This document shows, piece by piece, positions 37,664 to 45,838 of a DNA stretch of 64,000 nt. The notes under the pieces were generated by a model. That model was not told the origin of the DNA. It did no database searches and saw only the letters and a list, made by a program, of their open reading frames with translations. Location: assembly GCA_937926175.1 (NCBI GenBank), contig CALANV010000037.1, forward strand, positions 62,001 to 126,000, given 5' to 3'. Positions within the stretch are counted from its first letter, which is position 1; the number at the start of each line of letters is the position of its first letter. This DNA is from an uncultured Rhodospirillales bacterium (lineage in GTDB: Bacteria > Pseudomonadota > Alphaproteobacteria > CACIAM-22H2). The position numbers were made by a program, and so were the translations under genes.

Positions 37664-38008
37664 ATGGACTTCCGTCTTTTGTACATCACGACGTCGAAGA
37701 TCGAGGAGGCGCGCAAGATCGGCACGGCGCTGGTCGAAGCCCGGCTCGTCGCCTGCGCGAACATCATCCCGGGGCTCGAGTCGATTTATTGGTGGCAGGG
37801 CAGCGTCGTCAACGACAGCGAGGTATTGCTCGTGGTCAAGACGCGGGCGGAGCACGTCGAGGCCGTGATCGACAAGGTCAAGGAGCTCCACAGCTACACC
37901 TGCCCGTGTGTCGTCGCGATGCCGATACTGGCCGGCAATCCGGATTACATGCGCTGGCTCGAGACCGAAACCGCCGACGTCGAGACGGCGAACAAACCGG
38001 CGACCTAG
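37664..38008 (+). CDS. cutA: divalent-cation tolerance protein CutA1
   Basis: This 114-residue protein reads RLLYITTSKIEEARKIGTAL, LVACANIIPGLESIYWWQGS and SYTCPCVVAMPILAGNPDYM, all standard for CutA1, a trimeric PII-like protein linked to copper and other metal tolerance. It has Cys residues at VACAN and TCPC. The ATG 37664 sets the family N-terminus MDFRLLYITT. It is divergent from the hypothetical gene. Confidence 0.95.
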   Translation: MDFRLLYITTSKIEEARKIGTALVEARLVACANIIPGLESIYWWQGSVVNDSEVLLVVKTRAEHVEAVIDKVKELHSYTCPCVVAMPILAGNPDYMRWLETETADVETANKPAT

Positions 38009-38029
38009 CACGCAGACTGGCTTGTCTCG

Positions 38030-38262
38030 AAACCTCATCCCGAGCTCGTCAAGGAACGAGCTTGCCGGGAGTTGTGCCTGTATCGAAGCCCCACCCTCAG
38101 CCGGTCGAAGCTTTGTCTTGATCGAAGCCTCTCATCTAGAGCCTGTCGAAGGATAAACCAATACCGAAGCCTCTTCCTGAGCTTGTTCGAAGCCTCATCA
38201 TCCTGAGCCTGTCGAAGGATGAGGCTTCCCGAGTCGTCAAAACCTCACCATGAGCCTGCTGA
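38030..38262. repeat. dispersed palindromic repeat, locus B
   Basis: The best copy is 38190-38227: AAGCCTCATCATCC and GGATGAGGCTT around TGAGCCTGTCGAA, the same core as locus A with three extra bases in one arm. Broken copies precede it (CCTCATCCCGAGCTCGTCAA, AGAGCCTGTCGAAGGATAAA, CTCTTCCTGAGCTTGTTCGA) and follow it (CACCATGAGCCTGCTGAAGG). The array fills most of the space between cutA and the next transporter. Confidence 0.85.
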
Positions 38263-38384
38263 AGGATGAAACCGGTCGCGGTGGTGCCGGCTTCTGCCCC
38301 CTGCGTTGGACATTGCTGGGTTGCGCGCGCCGCATGGGGAAAACCCGGCCGTCCCCGTTTCGCAATGCGCCCGACCGCGCCAAA

Positions 38385-39599
38385 ATGACGCGCATGTCGA
38401 AGCCGTCCGCAACCCTCGCCCAGGCCTTCTCCAATATCGGCCACGCGTATTCGCACATCCTCACCATCCTCTATCCGACGGTGGTGCTGGCGCTTGAGCG
38501 CGAATGGGGCTTGAGCTACGGCGAGCTGATCGCGCTGATGCTGGCGGGCCAGATTCTGTTCGGCGCCGCGGCGCTGCCGGCGGGGTGGCTCGGCGACCGC
38601 TGGTCGACGCTCGGCATGATGGTCGTGTTCTTCGTCGCGACGGGGATGGCTGCCATCCTGACCGGACTGGCCCGCAACACGTTCGAGATTGCGCTCGGCC
38701 TTGCGCTCATCGGCCTGTTCGCGTCGATCTATCACCCGGTGGGCATGGCGTGGCTCGTGCGCACGGCGGTCAATCGCGGCCGCGCCCTCGGCACCAACGG
38801 CGTTTTCGGAGCCGTCGGGCTGGCCGTGGCGCCGCTGATCGCGGGTGCGCTCACCGACCTCATCTCGTGGCGGGCGGCGTTCATCATTCCCGGGGCCAGT
38901 GCGGCGGTCTTCGGCGTGGCGCTGCTGTTCGCTTGGCGCCTCGGCTATGTCTGCGACACCCGGGCCGACGTCCGGCCGCAACCCGAACCGGAGCGCGGCC
39001 ATGTCGTCCGGGCGATCTTCGTCCTGTCCGTGACGATGATGTGCGTCGGGCTGATCGGCCAGGCGTTCAGCGTGCTGCTGCCGAAACTTTTCGCCGAGCG
39101 GCTGCAGGACGTGACGGGCGGCGGTACGCTGGGGGCGGGGACGCTGGTCACCATCGTGTATCTGTTCGCGGCACTGGCACAGTATGTCGGCGGCCGCCTT
39201 GCCGACCGCTTCCCGATGCGCAACGTCTATATCGGCGCGTTCGTGATCCAGACGCCGGTCCTGTTTCTCGCCGCGCTGCTCGACAGCTGGCCGCTGCTGT
39301 TCGTCTCGATCGCCATGGTGTTCATCAACGTCGCGGCGCTGCCGGCAGAGAACGGCCTTCTCGCCAAGTACACACCGGGCAAATGGCGCGCGACGGCCTA
39401 TGGGGCGAAATTCGTGCTGGCGCTCGGCGTGAGTGCGGCTGCCATTCCGCTGATCGCATATGTTCACGACACGACGGGCGGCTTCTTCTGGCTGTTCGTC
39501 CTGATGGGCATCCTTGCCGCGGTCGTGTTCCTCGCCGCACTGTTGTTGCCGAGCGAGCGGCATCCGGCGCTCGCGGCTGCGGCCGGTGCGGCGGAATGA
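38385..39599 (+). CDS. major facilitator superfamily transporter
   Basis: This is a ~404-residue carrier with about twelve helices; it reads TLAQAFSNIGHAYSHILTIL at the start and LPAGWLGDRWSTLGMMVVFF for motif A. IYHPVGMAWLVRTAVNRGRA and GTNGVFGAVGLAVAPLIAGA belong to the fosmidomycin-resistance (Fsr)-like branch. ATG 38385 or 38394 starts the protein; longer frames reach back into repeat DNA. The transported compound is unknown. Confidence 0.87.
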   Translation: MTRMSKPSATLAQAFSNIGHAYSHILTILYPTVVLALEREWGLSYGELIALMLAGQILFGAAALPAGWLGDRWSTLGMMVVFFVATGMAAILTGLARNTFEIALGLALIGLFASIYHPVGMAWLVRTAVNRGRALGTNGVFGAVGLAVAPLIAGALTDLISWRAAFIIPGASAAVFGVALLFAWRLGYVCDTRADVRPQPEPERGHVVRAIFVLSVTMMCVGLIGQAFSVLLPKLFAERLQDVTGGGTLGAGTLVTIVYLFAALAQYVGGRLADRFPMRNVYIGAFVIQTPVLFLAALLDSWPLLFVSIAMVFINVAALPAENGLLAKYTPGKWRATAYGAKFVLALGVSAAAIPLIAYVHDTTGGFFWLFVLMGILAAVVFLAALLLPSERHPALAAAAGAAE

Positions 39600-39664
39600 T
39601 CGTGCTTCGGCGCTTGATCGCGGACAGTTGAATTTTCCCTGCGTTCGACGCCAAGGTGACGGGC

Positions 39665-39994
39665 ATGGGCTACGTCTACCTGCTCATTGCCATCGTCTGC
39701 GAGGTCGTCGCGACCTCGACCCTCAAGGCATCCGACGGCTTCACCCGCCTCTGGCCTTCGGTCGTCACCATCGTCGGCTACGGTACGGCCTTCTATTGCC
39801 TATCGCTGACGTTGCGCACGGTGCCCGTGGGCGTCGCCTATGCCATCTGGTCGGGGGCGGGCATCGTCCTGATCGCTGCCATCGGCTGGTTCCTCTATCG
39901 CCAGACGCTCGACGCGCCGGCCCTCGTCGGCATCGCTCTGATTCTCGTCGGGATTCTGGTCATGCAGCTCTTCTCGAAGACGGTCGGGCACTGA
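39665..39994 (+). CDS. small multidrug resistance (SMR) family exporter
   Basis: The 109-residue protein has four membrane helices and begins MGYVYLLIAIVCEVVATSTL, with the essential Glu13 in helix 1 as in EmrE. PSVVTIVGYGTAFYCLSLTL and VGVAYAIWSGAGIVLIAAIG are typical of the quaternary-ammonium and cation exporters of the family. The start is ATG 39665; a GTG three codons upstream also is possible. It exports cations by proton exchange as a dimer. Confidence 0.92.
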   Translation: MGYVYLLIAIVCEVVATSTLKASDGFTRLWPSVVTIVGYGTAFYCLSLTLRTVPVGVAYAIWSGAGIVLIAAIGWFLYRQTLDAPALVGIALILVGILVMQLFSKTVGH

Positions 39995-40038
39995 CGGCGC
40001 CTCGGCTCTGAAACGGGCGCCTTTCGATTCGCGCGGGA

Positions 40039-41568
40039 TCAGCCCCCCTTGCGGTCGAGCCAGCTCGCCAGTTGATCGACGCCCGGCGCCGTTCCCGTCA
40101 GCAGTTCGAGGATCAGATCGCGCTGGATCTCGGCGTGGACCTCCTGTGTGATGACCGCGCCGTGGCGCTGGCCCGGTAGTTTCACGAACAGGGGGACGAT
40201 TCCGGCCTTGTCGCGGTGGGTGCCGTCGCCCTTGTCGCGACGGCCATGATCCGCGGTGGCGATGACCGCCGTGTCGTCCCACAGACCGGCCTCGATCATC
40301 GCATCGCGCAGCTCGCCCAGATACCGGTCGGCGAGGGCGAGGTTGTCCTCGTACTGAAGCCCGGCGCCGAACCACGTGAGCTCGCCCCGCTTCGGGTCGA
40401 AGACATACGGTCGATGCGGCACGGAGACATGCACGGCGACGAAATCGAAACGTGGATCGGTCGCGGCGTCGAGCGATTCGGCCCGCATGCGCTCGTAGGT
40501 CTCGATCTGAATGACCCAGCGCCAGAACACGTGGAGGCTGTTGAGCGTTCGTGTGAAAGCGTCCGTGAAGCCTTCGGTCCGTGTCGGCCGCGCGGTGTAG
40601 ACGAAGAACTCGTGACAGCGGCTAAGCTCGGCGGGGAAGAGCCGGCAATAGGGATGATACCAGCCGACTGCGGCGATCTCGGCGCCGCGCGCCTTGGCTT
40701 CGGCGAACAGGTGCGGCAGCGTGCGCAGGTCGCGCATCTCGGTTTCGCCGTCGAGGCGGACGGCAAGCTGCGACGGACCCTTCGGTTCTGCGTGCGCGAC
40801 ATGGCGCCCGAGCCACAGGGTGGGAACGGCCTGGACCGTCGATCCGCCTGCGGGATGAACCCGGGTGAAGTAGGTGGATTGACGACGGAGCGCGTCGAAG
40901 GCGGGATAGTCGCGGTCGGGTTTGCGCTGCGCGAACAGGTCGCGCGCGTCGAGCTCATCGAAGATCAGCCAGACGACGCGCCCCGACACGCGATCGGCGG
41001 ACGTCGCGGCACCGGACGCCGGCGTGCCGGGCACGCCTGCCTGCGCACCGGTCCCGAGATGCCAGAGCGCCTGGACGGCATTGGAGACGGCAAAGGCCGA
41101 CAGGATCACGCCGACGACGTAGATGCTACGCGCAACGAAGCGGCTGGCCCGACGGGAGAGGAGAATCGCAAGACACAGGGCCACGAACGCCAACAGGCTG
41201 GCGATTACGCCGATCTTCCACGGCTCGTCCAGCAGCATCAGGTGTCGCATGACCCTGGCCAGCGACCATCCCTCCGACAGGGTCCGGCGCAGGAGGTCGG
41301 CAAGATTGATGAGCGCGACCGCGATCAGCGCCAGGAAGGCGAGATCTGCCGGCCGTTCCGGCAGCCTGCGGATCAGTCGCAGGACGATGAAGAAGACCGC
41401 GGCGAGCACGACCATGACGAAGATGGCGGCCGCGTAATCGTGAGGTGCTGCTGTCGGCATCCAGTACAGATCCGCAGGTGACGCGAACAGAAGCTCCCGC
41501 CACACCTGAAGCAGGTTCAGGTTCGCAAGCGACAGGGCCAGCAGGATATCGGTTCCGCGCGTCCGCAT
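40039..41568 (-). CDS. membrane-anchored sulfatase / alkaline-phosphatase-superfamily hydrolase
   Basis: The 509-residue protein has about four N-terminal helices (residues 1-165), then a catalytic domain. Metal and nucleophile residues are present: LIFDELDARDL, GGSTVQAVPTLWLG (probable Thr/Ser nucleophile), VSVPHRPYVFDP, ATADHGRRDKGDGTHRDKAG. The plan (membrane part plus sulfatase fold) recalls lipid-head-group transferases or glycan-modifying enzymes at the cell surface. It is followed on the same strand by the small membrane gene at 41625. Confidence 0.85.
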   Translation of the reverse strand: MRTRGTDILLALSLANLNLLQVWRELLFASPADLYWMPTAAPHDYAAAIFVMVVLAAVFFIVLRLIRRLPERPADLAFLALIAVALINLADLLRRTLSEGWSLARVMRHLMLLDEPWKIGVIASLLAFVALCLAILLSRRASRFVARSIYVVGVILSAFAVSNAVQALWHLGTGAQAGVPGTPASGAATSADRVSGRVVWLIFDELDARDLFAQRKPDRDYPAFDALRRQSTYFTRVHPAGGSTVQAVPTLWLGRHVAHAEPKGPSQLAVRLDGETEMRDLRTLPHLFAEAKARGAEIAAVGWYHPYCRLFPAELSRCHEFFVYTARPTRTEGFTDAFTRTLNSLHVFWRWVIQIETYERMRAESLDAATDPRFDFVAVHVSVPHRPYVFDPKRGELTWFGAGLQYEDNLALADRYLGELRDAMIEAGLWDDTAVIATADHGRRDKGDGTHRDKAGIVPLFVKLPGQRHGAVITQEVHAEIQRDLILELLTGTAPGVDQLASWLDRKGG

Positions 41569-41624
41569 GTCGATCCGTGCCAGACGTGGCGGCGCGCCGC
41601 CCCGAGTTGCGGTTTGCCGATCCG

Positions 41625-41906
41625 CTATTTATCGGTGCGGCCGTCTCTTGCGTGCATCGGGGCCGGCGTCGCCGCGTCGGCGTCGGCGCGACGTCCGAAT
41701 ACGAAGCTCTTGATCTTCCGCCAATAAAGACCGATCGCAGCCGCTCCGCCGGCGACCGCAGCGACGATGCCTTGCAGCAGCAGCGATACGCTGCCTGCGT
41801 CGAGGTACGCATAGGCGGGCGGCGTATAGGCCAGGGCGAGGGCGGCGGCAATCGCGACGATAGAACAGAGCGTAGGCATATATCTGACGCTCCACGAGTT
41901 TGTCAT
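41625..41906 (-). CDS. small membrane protein, upstream partner of the sulfatase-type gene
   Basis: This encodes 93 residues: a signal-anchor (PTLCSIVAIAAALALAYTPP), the short conserved YLDAGSVSLLLQGIVAAVAG, a second helix ending IGLYWRKIKSFVFG, and a charged tail. Small proteins with the YLDxGS(x)SLLLQ motif occur next to sulfatase-type and methyltransferase genes in several bacteria, from memory. Function is unknown. It lies 56 bases upstream of the hydrolase gene and head to head with the methyltransferase. Confidence 0.75.
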   Translation of the reverse strand: MTNSWSVRYMPTLCSIVAIAAALALAYTPPAYAYLDAGSVSLLLQGIVAAVAGGAAAIGLYWRKIKSFVFGRRADADAATPAPMHARDGRTDK

Positions 41907-42055
41907 CGGTTCGTAACGTTATCGACACGCGTTCGGAACGGTCGAATTCTCTTTTGGGTAGTTGGGCGGCGTGACCGTCGGCGGATAATGTTGCGTGCCG
42001 GAAAGGGCGTGACCCCGCTGGATCGAGGCGTCCCACGGAGAGCGGAGCGTTTGCG

Positions 42056-43477
42056 ATGATCGAGGCGATGGCTGGCACACGAGCGGATGCGGTCGCCGAT
42101 CCGGGTTCGTTCCGCGATCCGTCTGGTCACGTTTTCCATGTCGGGAACAGGGTTCTGCGCACGATCAACGGCGAGGCGGCCGAGCATTTCGATTTTGTCC
42201 GCGGCAGCGGGTTCCTGGAGCAGCCGGGCGTTGCCGGCCGCGTCATCGAGTCCCGGATGGCTTCGGTTCACGAGCTCGGCCCGCTCGGCACTACGGCCCG
42301 CTACGTCGTTGAACATCCGCGCGTTCCGTTCATTTCCTATCCGTACGAGTGGTGCTTCTCGGCACTTAAGGCGGCGGCACTGCTTCAGCTCGACCTGCAC
42401 ATCCAGGCGCTCGAACGGGGCATCACGATGTCGGACGCGAGCGCCTACAACATTCAGTTCATCGGGCCGCGTCCCGTCTTCATCGACATCCTCTCGTTCC
42501 GGCGCTACCGGCCCGGCGAACACTGGGTCGGCCAGCAGCAGTTCTGCGAGCAGTTCCTCAATCCGCTACTGCTGCGGGCACTGCTCGGCGTGCCGCACAA
42601 CGCATGGTATCGCGGCAACATCGAGGGCATTCCGACGATCGAGCTCGCGCGGCTGCTGCCGTGGCACCGGCGCTTGTCCTGGATCGTGATGACCTATGTC
42701 GTGCTCAACGCGCGGCTGCAGGAGGCACAGTTCGCGCGCAGGCGAAAGAAGGCCGGGAAGGGGCGGGTACGAAGCCTGTCGCCCGTCTCGTTCCGCGCGA
42801 TGCTGGTGCAGCTACGGAACTTCATTGCCAAATTGCGGCCGGCAGGCGCGAAGGCAACCGCCTGGGGCGACTATCCCGAGACGCACAGCTATGCGCCGGG
42901 CGAGAAGGCGGCGAAGACGGCGTTCGTCAGCCGGTTCATCGAGGTCGTCAGGCCGAACCTCGTCTGGGACCTGGGTTGCAATACCGGCGACTATGCGGTC
43001 GTCGCGCTGAACGCCGGGGCGCGGCGCGTCGTCGGTTTCGATTTCGACCAGGCCGCGCTCGAGACGGCATTTCGCCGCGCGAGCGAGCAGCAACTCGACT
43101 TTCTGCCGCTGTTTCTCGACGCCGCCAACCCCAGTCCGCAGCAGGGCTGGCGCCAGGGTGAGCGGCGCGGGCTCGCGCAGCGGGCGAATGCCGATGCGCT
43201 CATCGCGCTTGCGTTCGAGCACCACCTTGCCATCGGCCGCAACGTGCCGATCGACCAGCTCGTCGACTGGCTGGTCGGGCTTGCGCCGCAAGGCGTGATC
43301 GAGTTCGTGCCGAAGAGCGACCCGATGATCCAGCTCATGCTGGCGCACCGCGACGACATCTTCGTCGACTACACCGAAGAAGCGTTCGTCGGCGCGATCG
43401 GCCGGCGCGCGCGGATCATAGCGACGGAGCAGGTAAGCGCCGCCGGCCGCAAGTTGATCTGGTACGACCGGAGCTGA
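42056..43477 (+). CDS. two-part SAM-dependent methyltransferase with kinase-like N-terminal region
   Basis: The 473-residue protein has a C-terminal Rossmann methyltransferase domain from about residue 290 with motif I WDLGCNTGDYAVVALNAGA and VGFDFDQAALETA. The N-terminal half has SDASAYNIQFIGPRPVFIDI, which resembles the catalytic and metal loops (DxxxxN ... DxxS) of kinase-like proteins; it is a conserved part of NoeA-like methyltransferases in my memory. Cytosolic, no signal. Target unknown; the divergent sulfatase and small membrane genes suggest cell-surface glycan or lipid work. Confidence 0.78.
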   Translation: MIEAMAGTRADAVADPGSFRDPSGHVFHVGNRVLRTINGEAAEHFDFVRGSGFLEQPGVAGRVIESRMASVHELGPLGTTARYVVEHPRVPFISYPYEWCFSALKAAALLQLDLHIQALERGITMSDASAYNIQFIGPRPVFIDILSFRRYRPGEHWVGQQQFCEQFLNPLLLRALLGVPHNAWYRGNIEGIPTIELARLLPWHRRLSWIVMTYVVLNARLQEAQFARRRKKAGKGRVRSLSPVSFRAMLVQLRNFIAKLRPAGAKATAWGDYPETHSYAPGEKAAKTAFVSRFIEVVRPNLVWDLGCNTGDYAVVALNAGARRVVGFDFDQAALETAFRRASEQQLDFLPLFLDAANPSPQQGWRQGERRGLAQRANADALIALAFEHHLAIGRNVPIDQLVDWLVGLAPQGVIEFVPKSDPMIQLMLAHRDDIFVDYTEEAFVGAIGRRARIIATEQVSAAGRKLIWYDRS

Positions 43478-43778
43478 GGTTGCCGCCGGCAAATTCGAAC
43501 GTCTGATCGGCCGCGGCTGAACGACCTATCCGCAATCCGGATCTGCAAACACCGGTGTCGCTGCCAAGCGACGCCGGATGGGGCCGCGCTTTTTCCGGAA
43601 CGATGCCGACAGTGAGATGCGGGTCGGAAAAGCTTACCGGCGCGACCGGGAGAACGCATGGCGAGGAGGCTTGTCGTGCATCGGCAAGTCCCTGCCGTAC
43701 TCATGATCCTCTCGCACCGATGTTCTGGTGGCTCCGCATCTAGATTCGTCGCGTCGCTGGTTCGATCAGTTGACGGCC

Positions 43779-43798
43779 CAACTGTTATAAAACAGTTG
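43779..43798. promoter_or_regulatory. candidate GntR operator 1
   Basis: CAACTGTT ATAA AACAGTTG is a perfect 8-bp inverted repeat with a four-base centre. Its size and AT-rich centre fit a dimeric FCD-type GntR site. It lies 256 bases upstream of the GntR start. Confidence 0.55.
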
Positions 43799-43821
43799 CC
43801 ATTATCGGCTTTATACGCTAG

Positions 43822-43836
43822 CTGTTGTTATAACAG
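43822..43836. promoter_or_regulatory. candidate GntR operator 2
   Basis: CTGTT GTTAT AACAG repeats the half-site CTGTT/AACAG of operator 1, 24 bases further on, about two helical turns away. Two related sites in this spacing suggest cooperative binding by the regulator encoded at 44054. Confidence 0.5.
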
Positions 43837-44053
43837 ATACACGAAGCCCGACGGAGCCGGAAGAGAGTGATCTCTTCGGTCGAGCATCGGGCGGGTAAAT
43901 ACGTTGTGGAGGAAACGCGATGCGTCTTCCTTGTTCTTCTGCAAGCCCCCCCAAATCGGTCAGCACGGTACGCATGGCCATACCGCAGCGCAGCATCGGC
44001 TCGGCGACGACGCGTTCATGACATCACGGCGGGTTTGATCGTTCCCCGAGCGT

Positions 44054-44794
44054 ATGCGGCTGCGGATGGATACGAGCGTGAGTTCACGGCGGGCTGCGAA
44101 CTCCGGTCTCAAGGGGTTGCGGCCACTGCGTCGCGGCGGGGCCGCCGGCGGTCGTCTGCACGACGAGATCTACGCGGCCTTGCGACAGGCTCTCATCGTC
44201 GGGGAGCTGATCCCCGGGCAGGTGTTTCCCATCCGCACGCTTGCCGAGCGATTCGGGACGAGCCTGATCCCGGTTCGGGATGCGCTGAAGCGCCTCGTCG
44301 CCGAGAGAGCGCTGTTGATGCTCCCCAATCGCACGGTCTGCATTCCCAAGATGACACGCGCGCGGTTTCAGGAGCTGCTCCAGGTGCGGCTCAGTCTCGA
44401 GACGAAACTTGCGCATCGCGCGTCGGAGCTCATCAGACAGGAAGACATTCTCGAGCTCGAAAGCATCAATGAGAGCATGCAGGCCGCGGCGCGTAAGGGC
44501 AACGTCAAAGCCTATCTGGTCGCGAATCACGCGTTTCACTTTCGGCTTTACTCCGTCACCAACAGCCTCGTGATGCTGCCGATCGTTGAATCGCTCTGGA
44601 TGCAGGTAGGGCCGTTCCTTAACGGCGTCTTCACCGCCGCGGGAACGAAGAACGCTCACGACAATCACGAGCAGATCCTGAAGGCGCTGCGACGGCGTGA
44701 TCCGGTAGCCGTCGCCGATGCAGTCAGCAGCGATCTCGTGGATGCCGCTGACGTGATTCTGGCGCGAAAAGACTTCATGTTTGACGAGGACTGA
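44054..44794 (+). CDS. GntR-family regulator with FCD domain
   Basis: This 246-residue regulator has an N-terminal winged helix (LHDEIYAALRQALIVGELIP, then TLAERFGTSLIPVRDALKRL) and a C-terminal helical FCD domain (RARFQELLQVRLSLETKLAH, ANHAFHFRLYSVTNS, DNHEQILKALRRRDPVAVAD). The FCD His residues usually bind a metal that helps hold a carboxylate ligand. It probably represses the island and is released by its substrate or an intermediate. It starts the run of same-strand genes, six bases before the next gene. Confidence 0.92.
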   Translation: MRLRMDTSVSSRRAANSGLKGLRPLRRGGAAGGRLHDEIYAALRQALIVGELIPGQVFPIRTLAERFGTSLIPVRDALKRLVAERALLMLPNRTVCIPKMTRARFQELLQVRLSLETKLAHRASELIRQEDILELESINESMQAAARKGNVKAYLVANHAFHFRLYSVTNSLVMLPIVESLWMQVGPFLNGVFTAAGTKNAHDNHEQILKALRRRDPVAVADAVSSDLVDAADVILARKDFMFDED

Positions 44795-44800
44795 CGGCAA

Positions 44801-45820
44801 GTGTCGAAGAACTCAAATGCGCCCGCCCATGCGGGCGTAACAGGCACGGTATCGGCTGGGCAGAGGCAGGGCGCATCCGTACGCGCGAATGCCCAGGCAA
44901 GAAAAGTCATAATCACGTGCGCCGTTACCGGCTCGATCCACACCCCGAGCATGTCGCCTTATTTGCCCGTGACTCCGAGCGAGATCGCGGAGCAGGCGAT
45001 CGGTGCGGTGCAGGCGGGTGCCGCGATCATCCATCTGCATGCCCGCGATCCCAAAACCGGAAAACCCGATCAGCGTCCCGAGGCGTTCGAACCGATCCTC
45101 AAGCTGATCAAGCAGCAGTCCAACTGCGTCGTGAACATCACGACCGGTGGTGCGCCGACGATGACGGTGCAGGAGCGTCTTCGGCCGGCGGCGATGTTCA
45201 AGCCCGAGATCGCGTCCCTCAACATGGGATCGATGAATTTCGGCCTGTTCCCGATGCTGAACCGCTTCAAGGAGTTCAAGTACGACTGGGAACGCGCTTA
45301 TCTCGAAGGCAGCCGCGATCTCGTTTTCAAGAACACGTTCAAGGACATCGAGTATGTGCTGGCGACGTGTCGCGATAACGGCACGCGCTTCGAGTTCGAG
45401 TGCTACGACACCGCGCACCTGTACAACCTGGCCCATTTCCTGGACCGCGGTCTCGTGGAACCGCCGCTTTTCGTACAGAGCGTGTTCGGAATCCTTGGCG
45501 GCATCGGGGCGCATCCCGAGGACATTCTGCACATGAAGCGCACGGCCGATCGGTTGTTCGGCGACCAGTATCAGTGGTCAGTTCTAGGGGCCGGCCGCAA
45601 CCAGATGAACGTCGCCGCGATTGCCGCGGCGATGGGGGCGCATGTCCGTGTTGGACTCGAGGACTCGTTGTGGAACGGGCCCGGTACGCTGGCGGAGAGC
45701 AATGCTGTTCAGGTCCGTCGCGTACGCATGATCGTCGAGGGTCTGGGGCGCGAGGTCGCCACGCCGGACGAGGCGAGGGAGATACTGTCGCTCAAAGGCG
45801 CCGATGGTGTTGTGTTCTGA
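44801..45820 (+). CDS. beta-keto acid cleavage enzyme (BKACE, DUF849)
   Basis: A 339-residue TIM-barrel enzyme, GTG start. The family condenses acetyl-CoA with a beta-keto acid and cleaves it to acetoacetate and a new acyl-CoA. Metal-binding His residues are in IIHLHARDP (78-84), and KVIITCAVTGSIHTPSMSPY, NITTGGAPTMTVQERL and SVFGILGGIGAHPED are family segments. It has about 33 extra N-terminal residues compared with the usual start. The keto acid used is not readable from sequence; the next gene is a dehydrogenase that could make it. Confidence 0.92.
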   Translation: MSKNSNAPAHAGVTGTVSAGQRQGASVRANAQARKVIITCAVTGSIHTPSMSPYLPVTPSEIAEQAIGAVQAGAAIIHLHARDPKTGKPDQRPEAFEPILKLIKQQSNCVVNITTGGAPTMTVQERLRPAAMFKPEIASLNMGSMNFGLFPMLNRFKEFKYDWERAYLEGSRDLVFKNTFKDIEYVLATCRDNGTRFEFECYDTAHLYNLAHFLDRGLVEPPLFVQSVFGILGGIGAHPEDILHMKRTADRLFGDQYQWSVLGAGRNQMNVAAIAAAMGAHVRVGLEDSLWNGPGTLAESNAVQVRRVRMIVEGLGREVATPDEAREILSLKGADGVVF

Positions 45821-45838
45821 AGGGTAGCGGGGGGTAGC

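Larger units (their letters stand above)
43478..44053. other. 576-base regulatory region upstream of the catabolic island
   Basis: No gene is supported here; open frames have no known pattern. The region contains two palindromes, listed separately, between 43779 and 43836, in a locally AT-rich patch that differs from the GC-rich surroundings. The leader to the GntR gene is then about 220 bases. This is a likely control region for the genes to the right. Confidence 0.6.

Noticed and set aside
43770..43834. Promoter hexamers around the palindromes (TTGACG 43770, TATAAA 43786, TATAAC 43829)
   Set aside because: No pair has spacing near 17 bases, so no promoter was called there.
43867..44472. 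201-codon frame overlapping the GntR gene start
   Set aside because: It is out of frame with the GntR protein, has no domain pattern, and the overlapping FCD regulator is certain.
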